From an uncultured Prevotellaceae bacterium (lineage in GTDB: Bacteria > Bacteroidota > Bacteroidia > Bacteroidales > Bacteroidaceae): a stretch of DNA of 36,261 nt. The stretch is from contig CAMOTI010000143.1 of the NCBI GenBank assembly GCA_946625675.1, forward strand, positions 1-36,261. The letters run 5' to 3'. Position numbers and translations under genes: made by a program. Within the stretch, counting starts at the first letter, position 1. Every line of letters starts with the position of its first letter. This document shows positions 30,613-36,261 of this stretch, in pieces. The notes under the pieces are model-generated. The model did no database searches and had not been told where the DNA came from. It was given only the letters and a program-made list of their open reading frames with translations.

Positions 30613-30764
30613 ATAAATAATGTTATTAAGTAATGATAAAATTCTGATTTTTTAAAACCATGCTTGTAAACATCATCTGGATATTTTTGTTTTCTGCAGC
30701 AACATTAGCTAAAAAAAAAAAACGTTATGTTGGAACAGAAAATCAGCCTTGTCGTGCAAAAAAA

Positions 30765-31562
30765 CTATCGTCCCAGCACCAGTCTGATTCCTGTGTCGCC
30801 ATGTCCGAACGGATTCTCGTAGTTACGATGCGACACACGGCAATATTCGGTTACACATGTCCAGCTGCCTCCCCGCTCCACATAGTCGGTGCCTTCAGCA
30901 GGACCGTTTGGGTTGGTTTGGGCTTTATCCGTATAGTCGCCATACCAGTCCTGACAAAACTCCCACACATTGCCAGACATATCGTAAAGACCAAGCTCAT
31001 TGGGTGCCTTGGTGGCTACATCATGGTAACCATAGCCAGGGTCGGTCTCCTCCTTGCCGTCATAAGAATTTGCACCATACCATGCCACCGCATTGATATC
31101 ATCACTGCCGGCATATTTATAGCCTTGGCTCAAAGTGCCGCCACGTGCAGCAAATTCCCATTCCGCCTCGGTAGGAAGACGGAAAGTCTTACCCGTCAGA
31201 TTGTTCAGCTTCTCTATGAATTGCAGGGCGTCGGAATGCATGATGTTCTCAACTGGGTGCTTCTTTCCCTTATAGATGGAGGGATTATTGCCCATCACAG
31301 CCTCCCACAACTCCTGCGTCACCTCTGTCTGACTCATACAGAAGGCCGAGAGAGTCACACTGTGGACCGGCTGTTCGTCAGCATCGGCATCGTTGCCCTG
31401 TTCTTTTGTACCACCCATTGTAAAGGTGCCGCCTTCAATCTCAACCATATTGAATTTCTGTCCTTTGACATCAAATGTCCTTATGGTTCCGTTCTGAGCA
31501 TTGGAAACCGCAGAAACGGAGAGCAGCAACAAAGGAAATAAAACTTTTTTACATAGACACAT
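30765..31562 (-). CDS. Secreted formylglycine-generating-enzyme-like (SUMF1-domain) protein
   Basis: 265 residues. The signal peptide is 1-22 (SAVSNAQ). The FGE-sulfatase fold covers ~35-265: GGTFTMGG at 44-51, FCMSQTEVTQELWEAVM near 74-90, RLPTEAEWEFAARGG at 128-142, GLYDMSGNVWEFCQDWY at 191-207, VERGGSWTCVTEYCRVSHRN at 228-247, and the terminal TGIRLVL. Most secreted members in Bacteroidales lack the redox cysteines, but here C236 and C241 have the C-x4-C spacing that copper-binding FGEs use to convert a sulfatase Cys to formylglycine. No sulfatase gene is adjacent. It may instead be a non-enzymatic binding protein. A decayed relative lies just upstream at 31637-31764. Confidence 0.88.
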   Translation of the reverse strand: MCLCKKVLFPLLLLSVSAVSNAQNGTIRTFDVKGQKFNMVEIEGGTFTMGGTKEQGNDADADEQPVHSVTLSAFCMSQTEVTQELWEAVMGNNPSIYKGKKHPVENIMHSDALQFIEKLNNLTGKTFRLPTEAEWEFAARGGTLSQGYKYAGSDDINAVAWYGANSYDGKEETDPGYGYHDVATKAPNELGLYDMSGNVWEFCQDWYGDYTDKAQTNPNGPAEGTDYVERGGSWTCVTEYCRVSHRNYENPFGHGDTGIRLVLGR

Positions 31563-31636
31563 ACTCTTAGATTTTTTGAAAGGAAATGTATAATAAAAAA
31601 ATGGTTTTTATTTAGCCACTGGCCGGACACACCTGT

Positions 31637-31764
31637 CTATAGTTCGATAGTCGCCGCCCCAATCTGAGTTTCCACAAATCCGTCGTTGTTCACATCGCCT
31701 TTCTTGTGTTTTTTCTCAACCTATTGAAGGGAACCGAAGTGCCGGAGGGAATCAGTCTGATAAT
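31637..31764 (-). pseudogene. Decayed 3' fragment of a second SUMF1-type protein with dockerin-like tail
   Basis: In the 202-base gap before the FGE-like gene, one minus-strand frame reads IIRLIPSGTSVPFN, which resembles the end of SUMF1-type proteins (compare TGIRLVL in the intact neighbour). A one-base shift then continues into VEKKHKKGDVNNDGFVE and TQIGAATIEL followed by a stop (31637-31639). The GDVNNDGFV stretch is a Ca-binding loop of dockerin/EF-hand type. The two pieces are out of frame, and the fragment has no start. This suggests a former tandem copy with an appended calcium-loop tail. Confidence 0.4.
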
Positions 31765-32400
31765 TTACACATCGTAAGAGTAGGTGAGAGAATATAGCTT
31801 GTCGTTATACGGGTCTTTCCTCAGATAGAACACTTTCTCGACATCCTCTCCGGGCTTATAGCCTTCTCTTGCCCATGCGTCATATTCGTCGGCAGTGTAG
31901 TGCTTGAGTCCCATGTCCTCCAGCTGTTTCTGATACACTTCCATATAGGCTGGATTTTTGAAATAGATGGTTGCTGTGGCATCGTCCATGTGTTGTACAA
32001 TGACTGCCATGGCGTCGTCGGTCTCCGCTGTCAATCCCAACTCATACGACTCGTTTTTTGGATCCAACGTGAAATTGTATCCCCAGATCTCGGTGAACCA
32101 ATCACCCACCTTAACGCCTTCTTCGTTTAGCTGAGGCTGCAACAGCAGCGGTTTGAAACCTTTGGAAGCTAAGTTTTTCTTGAAGTAGGTGGTGTCTTCC
32201 AGATTGTCATAAACGGCCATCAGGTCGGTTGCGTTTAGCAGAGGGGCACCAGCTTCCTGGTTTGCTCCGTTTTCAGATGTGCTCGCCTCAACATTGGCTT
32301 TCTCATCAGATTTGTCGGATGACGTACCATTTTTACAGGATGACAGACAAACTGTCACCACAGTCGCAAACAAAACGACTAACATACTATTTCTTTTCAT
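31765..32400 (-). CDS. Lipoprotein of unknown function
   Basis: 211 residues from the ATG at 32400 (MKRNSMLVVLF); an ATG eleven codons upstream would put extra polar residues before the signal peptide. The lipobox CLSSC gives a lipid-anchored Cys, followed by a Ser/Asp/Lys/Glu/Asn-rich linker (~23-50). The folded part includes LNATDLMAVYDNLEDTTYFKKNLASKGFKPL, FTEIWGYNFTLDPKNESYELGL and ATIYFKNPAYMEVYQKQLEDMGLKHY, an alpha/beta pattern with repeated Tyr/Phe. Family not recognised. The gene starts 39 bases past the stop of the next gene upstream, so the two are probably co-transcribed. Confidence 0.85.
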   Translation of the reverse strand: MKRNSMLVVLFATVVTVCLSSCKNGTSSDKSDEKANVEASTSENGANQEAGAPLLNATDLMAVYDNLEDTTYFKKNLASKGFKPLLLQPQLNEEGVKVGDWFTEIWGYNFTLDPKNESYELGLTAETDDAMAVIVQHMDDATATIYFKNPAYMEVYQKQLEDMGLKHYTADEYDAWAREGYKPGEDVEKVFYLRKDPYNDKLYSLTYSYDV

Positions 32401-32439
32401 GATTAATTTGATATTGGTTATATTATTAAACACTAAAGC

Positions 32440-33117
32440 CTACCAATCCATTGTCTTGACATACTTTTGCCAGGATAAATGTAGGTTTTGCTTGTAGTTA
32501 GTGGCTTTGATGAGTTTATCAGTCTTCGCATTTTTTACGGTATAATGATATTTCACACCATTTGCGCGGTATTCTTTCGGGTCGGTAATCACCTTCAGTT
32601 CTTCCAATGTCACCAGACAGTTGCCGTTCCATTTCATTTTATAAGCATCCTCTTCGCAGAAACTTGAACTTCCACCGTCATAAACCAACTTGGTTGCAGG
32701 GTCAATCATGAAGTTCTGAAGATGAGGATTGTTGTTTTCTCCAACAGCACATTCAAACTTTCCGTTCTTAGGATTCCAGAGAAAAAGCGAACTATAGGTG
32801 CGAGAGCATCCGGGACCTATGAAAATATCACAATGACCATCAAAATTAGCATCTAAAAAATGAACAGATTTATCATCAGAAGGTGAAACAAATTCTTCTT
32901 CACTTTTCAGCTCTTGCATCACTTGACCATTAAGATAGATGGTAACATGGTTGCATTCATCGTTCATCTTCACAGACAACTGCGGATGTTCTGTCGGACA
33001 GTCTTCCAATGTAATTAATCCCTGTGCATTACGTGCACATGGTGGATTATTAAATTTTTGTTGAGCGTACAGCCCGGTCGTCACCAATGTGAGCAACAAA
33101 AATAAACTTTTTTTCAT
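32440..33117 (-). CDS. Secreted protein with FG-GAP/VCBS-like calcium loop
   Basis: 225 residues. The signal peptide is 1-18 (LYAQ). In the middle, FLDANFDGHCDIFIGPG at about 88-104 is a DxNxDG calcium-binding loop of the FG-GAP/VCBS integrin-like type, followed by SLFLWNPKNGKFECA. Several Cys residues (CARNAQG, EDCPTEH, DECNH, GHCD, PGCS, FCEED) suggest disulfides. It ends in a Lys/Tyr-rich tail. One repeat is not enough for a propeller, so it is more likely a small beta domain. Function unknown. A 161-base AT-rich gap separates it from the next gene upstream, where I see no consensus promoter. Confidence 0.82.
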   Translation of the reverse strand: MKKSLFLLLTLVTTGLYAQQKFNNPPCARNAQGLITLEDCPTEHPQLSVKMNDECNHVTIYLNGQVMQELKSEEEFVSPSDDKSVHFLDANFDGHCDIFIGPGCSRTYSSLFLWNPKNGKFECAVGENNNPHLQNFMIDPATKLVYDGGSSSFCEEDAYKMKWNGNCLVTLEELKVITDPKEYRANGVKYHYTVKNAKTDKLIKATNYKQNLHLSWQKYVKTMDW

Positions 33118-33278
33118 AATTAATTGATTGTTGTCTGTGTATTATTTTATGTTAAAACAATTGATAATTATTTACTATAATGGAGTTCTGCTGATATTTT
33201 AATGTTCCTATTATAAGATAGCCCGTAAAGACAACCTGAATGTACGTTCATCAACAAAATGCGATTATTCCTGGATGA

Positions 33279-33872
33279 TTAATAATAGCTGATTGTACGT
33301 TTCTCTACTTCTTTGTTCCTGTAGATAGGGTCTTCACCTTCTTCCACACCTGCACTGTATCCAAGCCAGGAACGCTCACGCTCCACCCAGTTGCCCTTGT
33401 CGTCGAATTTCAGGTACTTGTAGATGCTGAGTTCCCAAGTGTCAACCTCTGTGTAGGAAGTAAGAAGCAGGCCGCGGTCATCGTAGGTGTAGCTTGTGGT
33501 CTGACCTGGCACTTTCTGCTGAGCAACATGGCCGTCCTTATCCCAGACTACGTCTGTCGTCAGCTCGTCAATCGTGTAAGAGACAATCCGGCCCTTGTCG
33601 TCACGTTGCACCTGAGACTCAGCCAAATCCAGCTTGCCGTCATTCGTGAAATTATAGACTCCGCCGATTTCGTCGGTCACGGACTTCACATTGCCTTTGA
33701 GCCCGAACAGCGTAAGGTCGGGAGTTTCAATGGCCTTATCGCCACTATGAGTCGACGGGCAAGCGTCCTCCGCACTGTCCGTTTTATCGCTGGTCTTCGT
33801 AGCATTTGAGTCACAAGAACAGAATGGCAGAATCACGCAAAAAGCGACAAGCAACAAATGCAATTTCTTCAT
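33279..33872 (-). CDS. Lipoprotein with YD/RHS-like repeats
   Basis: 197 residues from the ATG at 33872 (MKKLHLLL); two additional codons upstream are possible. Lipobox PFCSC. After a polar linker (~22-50) the domain has repeated short beta units with the YD pattern: GGVYNFTNDGKLDLAESQV, RDDKGRIVSYTID, VWDKDGHVAQQKV, YTYDDRGLLLTSYTEV, LKFDDKGNWVERERS. These are typical of small Bacteroidales surface lipoproteins related to RHS-core repeats (NWVER at the end is a common closing motif). No toxin domain is present. Probably co-transcribed with the gene ending 36 bases upstream. Confidence 0.85.
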   Translation of the reverse strand: MKKLHLLLVAFCVILPFCSCDSNATKTSDKTDSAEDACPSTHSGDKAIETPDLTLFGLKGNVKSVTDEIGGVYNFTNDGKLDLAESQVQRDDKGRIVSYTIDELTTDVVWDKDGHVAQQKVPGQTTSYTYDDRGLLLTSYTEVDTWELSIYKYLKFDDKGNWVERERSWLGYSAGVEEGEDPIYRNKEVEKRTISYY

Positions 33873-33907
33873 AATCATTCGCCTTTTATCATTTCATTTA
33901 ATAAGAA

Positions 33908-34459
33908 TTACTCCAACGCATAGTCGTCGTCACGCTCGAATATCTCCACAGGGTCGTCGTCGTCCAGTCCGAACTGGATGATAAGCTTGGTAGGAGTGAG
34001 ACCCACCACCTTACAATGGCGGAACTGCTCGGCTTTCTCATTCAAGGCGTTCTGAAGGTCCCTCTTGGTTCCACTGAACGTTTTCTGAACTTCTGACTGC
34101 ATCTTGGCTTTTAGCGTACGGTCCTTTCTGAACAATTTCTGCATCTCGTCACTGAAAACTATTTCTTCCAGCGAGGCGGTAGTCTTGCTTCCGTCAAGCA
34201 TCATGTTGAGGCGCTCACCATCGAAACTGAATAAGCCATAACCACGAATATTGGCTTCAAAACTCAAATCCTCATTGGCAAACGTGTTCTGGGAAATCAT
34301 CGCAAAGGCGTTGTCCTCCTCAATGAATGCAATATACATCCAGGTGGACATCTCCTCGTCGGCCTCGCGCATGCCGCGCCAGGTGCCATAGATAGACTGT
34401 GCCGACAAGGTTGACACAGTCAGTAAAAACAGGGATATAAAAGAAGCTATCTTTTTCAT
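33908..34459 (-). CDS. Secreted protein of unknown function (lipocalin-like start)
   Basis: 183 residues. The signal peptide is 1-20 (TLSAQ). The mature protein starts SIYGTWRG, a G-T/S-W motif seen at the start of lipocalin-like and META-like beta barrels, followed by strands such as WMYIAFIEEDNAFAMISQ, FEANIRGYGLFSFDGERLNMML. A Lys/Glu/Gln-rich helix (residues ~105-145) is inserted before two final strands and an acidic end FERDDDYALE. Lipocalin-like fold is inference. Spacing to neighbours is 45 and 35 bases, consistent with an operon. Confidence 0.83.
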   Translation of the reverse strand: MKKIASFISLFLLTVSTLSAQSIYGTWRGMREADEEMSTWMYIAFIEEDNAFAMISQNTFANEDLSFEANIRGYGLFSFDGERLNMMLDGSKTTASLEEIVFSDEMQKLFRKDRTLKAKMQSEVQKTFSGTKRDLQNALNEKAEQFRHCKVVGLTPTKLIIQFGLDDDDPVEIFERDDDYALE

Positions 34460-34504
34460 AATCTTATAGTTATTAATGGTTTAGTAATTCACAAAGCCTT
34501 TTAT

Positions 34505-35017
34505 TTATCTAATTCTGCTTCTGGCCACATAGCCAATAAATTCTTTATTGTACTGATTGTAAATCTTCACCCAATTGCTATTTACAGGTATGTACAACAC
34601 CTTTTCACCGACATCCAGCCTCCCGTCGATGGCATAATTGGTGCCAGGACCCTTGCGGATATTCACGTAGGAGTCCACGGGATCCACGAGCACACCGCGA
34701 CGATATGTGGGACGTGCTTCCGTTGGAGGATCAGACATTTCGCTGATGTTGATTCGCTTGATACGGCTTGTGCTCATATAGCCCAGGAATGTGGACACGT
34801 CGTCCTGCTCATAGACTTTGCTCCAGCCGTTTTTCATGGGGGAGTAGAAGATGAGGTCGCCCGAGTCGTATCTGAAGAGAACAGGAGCACTCGTTGTTGG
34901 TTTGGTACGGATATTCGTATATCCGTCTGGGTCATTCACAACACCGCTCAGCAACTGAGCACTGCAAGTGATGCTGCTGGCAAACAAAATAGCCAGGAAT
35001 AGAATAATTTTTTTCAT
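34505..35017 (-). CDS. Secreted protein with two bacterial SH3 domains (paralogue B)
   Basis: 170 residues. The signal peptide is 1-20 (ITCSAQ). Two SH3b domains: about 22-90 (DPDGYTNIRTKPTTSAPVLFRY...GWSKVY...FLGYMSTSRI) and about 105-170 (VDSYVNIRKGPGTNYAIDGRLDVGEKVLY...NWVKIY...FIGYVARSRIR). It is colinear with and clearly paralogous to the protein at 11182-11682; long identical stretches include VNIRKGPGTNYAI and GYMSTSRI. The likely role is binding peptidoglycan or envelope peptides. Here it is embedded in the exported-protein block, 18 bases after the DUF3298 gene, rather than having its own promoter. Confidence 0.9.
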   Translation of the reverse strand: MKKIILFLAILFASSITCSAQLLSGVVNDPDGYTNIRTKPTTSAPVLFRYDSGDLIFYSPMKNGWSKVYEQDDVSTFLGYMSTSRIKRINISEMSDPPTEARPTYRRGVLVDPVDSYVNIRKGPGTNYAIDGRLDVGEKVLYIPVNSNWVKIYNQYNKEFIGYVARSRIR

Positions 35018-35035
35018 AATATCTGTATTTTCAGT

Positions 35036-35887
35036 TTATTTCACAAGGTCTGACAATTCCTTTCCCAGCCATCCCTTCTCCTTCATCTGCTTCAGAGGAA
35101 TCTTTGCCTCAGGCATACCAAAGGCATAGGAGCAGATCTCATCGGTCTGGTAGGTGAACACCATACTGTCGCTCAGGAGATAGAAGCCGTTTTCAGGCAA
35201 CTCAAGCAGGCGGTCGCTGCCATCTTCGTTTTTAAGATTCAAGGCGGCATCGATATCCACGTCTTCTCCTTTCGAGAGCTCCGTGAGGTTGCGTTTGACG
35301 ACGGACTGGACCTCTTTCCTGATTTCATCCGTCTTGTCGGATGAGAAGTCCGCGATGGTCAATTTCCGGCCTGATGGCATGAGATAGCTGACGCCAAGGC
35401 AGGAATAATATGGATGGGGGCCGCTGAACATACTCTCCTCGGTAAAGGCAAATGTCACATGATTGCCTGTCTCCTCCAGCTGGTACATGTCAAGGGTATA
35501 GGACAGGGGTGTCTCCAGGTCTCCTGTCAGGTCCTCGGCGTCGCTCTTGAGCCATGCAGCTTTGCTTTCAAGCAGAAACCTCACCAATGAGCGGACATCG
35601 TTCGTATCCACTTTCAGCGAGTCAGGATAACCAGTGAAATCGTCATCCTGGCCTAACTGTCGAAAAATCTCTGTCACACCTTTTTTGACGTTTTCATTGT
35701 TAGATGGAACCACGACATTGGCTTTCACACACACATCCTGACCTTTCACTTTGAAACATACAGAATCTGCAATGGAATCCAAAGAAAGAGCTGAGGATTT
35801 CGAAGAACTGTCACCGTCAGTCTTGCTTGACCCTGTGCAAGCAGCCAGTATCACGACCGACAATGCCATCATGAACATTCTTTTCAT
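35036..35887 (-). CDS. Lipoprotein with DUF3298 (RsiV-like) domain
   Basis: 283 residues from the ATG at 35887 (MKRMFMMALSVVILAAC); an upstream ATG nine codons earlier is less likely because it displaces the signal peptide. Lipobox LAAC. A Ser-rich linker is followed by a DUF4163/PdaC-like half (~45-130) and the DUF3298 half (~130-283): SMFSGPHPYYSCLGVSYLMPSGRKLTIADFSSD near 160-190, NGFYLLSDSMVFTYQTDEICSYAFGMPEAKIPL near the end. This domain occurs in the anti-sigma factor RsiV, which binds lysozyme, and in deacetylase PdaC. The present protein has no anti-sigma segment. A lysozyme- or peptidoglycan-related role is plausible but inferred. It is the first gene of the block. Confidence 0.87.
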   Translation of the reverse strand: MKRMFMMALSVVILAACTGSSKTDGDSSSKSSALSLDSIADSVCFKVKGQDVCVKANVVVPSNNENVKKGVTEIFRQLGQDDDFTGYPDSLKVDTNDVRSLVRFLLESKAAWLKSDAEDLTGDLETPLSYTLDMYQLEETGNHVTFAFTEESMFSGPHPYYSCLGVSYLMPSGRKLTIADFSSDKTDEIRKEVQSVVKRNLTELSKGEDVDIDAALNLKNEDGSDRLLELPENGFYLLSDSMVFTYQTDEICSYAFGMPEAKIPLKQMKEKGWLGKELSDLVK

Positions 35888-36261
35888 TTTTACAAAAAGT
35901 GATTTGTTTAACATGATTTAGTTTGACACTAAAAATCAAAGCCGAAAATCATTTGGCGATTATTCCCTTTGACATTGCGAATTTAACAAAAATGCCAATA
36001 AAAAATTAAAAAAACAGTGTGGAGATTTGTAAAAACACACAAAACTCCACACTTTTATACGAAAAATCTATACAAATTCCTACTTATCCACACATTTTTG
36101 ATTAGTTAAGTAATGTTTAAAAAATAAGTTGCCTCATTCTGCGGGTTTAATAAGATAGTTCCATTTTCCTAGTCTGGGAGCAAAAACCACCTGCTTTTCC
36201 ACTCTTTTTTCATATGACTGATTAATCTTCCTTTTTGTCTGATAAACATTTTTATCAATAT
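35888..36261. other. Gene-free right flank of the exported-protein block
   Basis: 374 AT-rich bases with no supported gene. It contains a terminator (36008-36057). On the minus strand, beyond the terminator, one frame from the window edge to a stop at 36106-36108 is interrupted by a single TAG (36169-36171) and reads protein-like pieces (MFIRQKGRLISHMKKEWKS; ENGTILLNPQNEATYFLNI), so it could be the decayed or real 3' end of a gene outside the window. No consensus promoter for the DUF3298 gene was recognised. Confidence 0.4.
36008..36057. terminator. Intrinsic terminator upstream of the exported-protein block
   Basis: AGTGTGGAG (36016-36024) pairs with CTCCACACT (36045-36053). On the minus strand the stem is followed by G and a T7 run (36014-36008); on the plus strand by TTTT. 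It would stop minus-strand transcription entering from the right. Confidence 0.75.

Noticed and set aside
30709-30722. Poly-A/T12 tract downstream of the FGE-like gene as a terminator
   Set aside because: I could not find a convincing GC stem adjacent to the T-run on the minus strand.

Overview
The window looks like a chromosomal segment of a Bacteroidales bacterium, most likely a member of the Prevotellaceae. Three things point there. Bacteroidetes-type promoters (a TTTG box, 19-21 bases, then TAnnTTTG) recur upstream of genes on both strands. The protein families are typical of the group: a plugless outer-membrane barrel next to a giant TPR protein, a DUF4450-type glycosidase, a GH2 enzyme, many small secreted proteins and lipoproteins, and an LptF/G permease next to ribBA. 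Finally, Shine-Dalgarno sequences are weak or absent. No rRNA, tRNA, CRISPR array or intact insertion sequence was seen.

Layout. Positions 1-9.7 kb, mostly minus strand, are housekeeping: aspartate aminotransferase (cut by the left edge), a Bax inhibitor-1 family membrane protein, ribBA, an LptF/LptG permease, an omega-amidase-type nitrilase, efp, rpmH (plus strand, back-to-back promoters with efp), trmB and ilvE. Positions 9.7-16.4 kb (minus) carry cell-envelope and secreted genes: a VanX-like D,D-dipeptidase translationally coupled to a small secreted protein, a double-SH3 protein, a large DUF4450-type six-hairpin glycosidase, and an Asn/Ser-rich low-complexity secreted protein. Positions 16.6-28.8 kb (plus) carry a small lipoprotein, a secreted patatin-like phospholipase, a YoeB/Txe-type toxin with its probable antitoxin, a secreted GH2 glycosidase, a Nudix hydrolase with zinc ribbon, a 910-residue TPR protein plus an outer-membrane barrel, and an AAA/DUF4143 ATPase. 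Positions 28.8-35.9 kb (minus) carry a TIGR01212-type radical SAM protein and then eight co-oriented small exported proteins (lipoproteins, a formylglycine-generating-enzyme-like protein, a second double-SH3 protein, a DUF3298 lipoprotein) behind a strong terminator; this reads as an accessory block.

The most unusual feature is in the spacers. Between 1 and 26 kb, eight intergenic gaps hold short tandem arrays with an exact 9-base period (5-9 units). Each locus has its own unit built on a CTAG, CCGG, TCnGA or CTCTGA core, and several gaps also hold 7-base-period arrays. The accessory block from 27.5 kb rightwards has none. A second dispersed element is a REP-like hairpin of about 20 bp with a GTAG foot (at least four good copies and one degenerate). 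Its stem changes are compensated, and in two cases it sits directly after a stop codon.

All functional calls come from motif and family recognition by eye. No database search, folding or alignment program was run.
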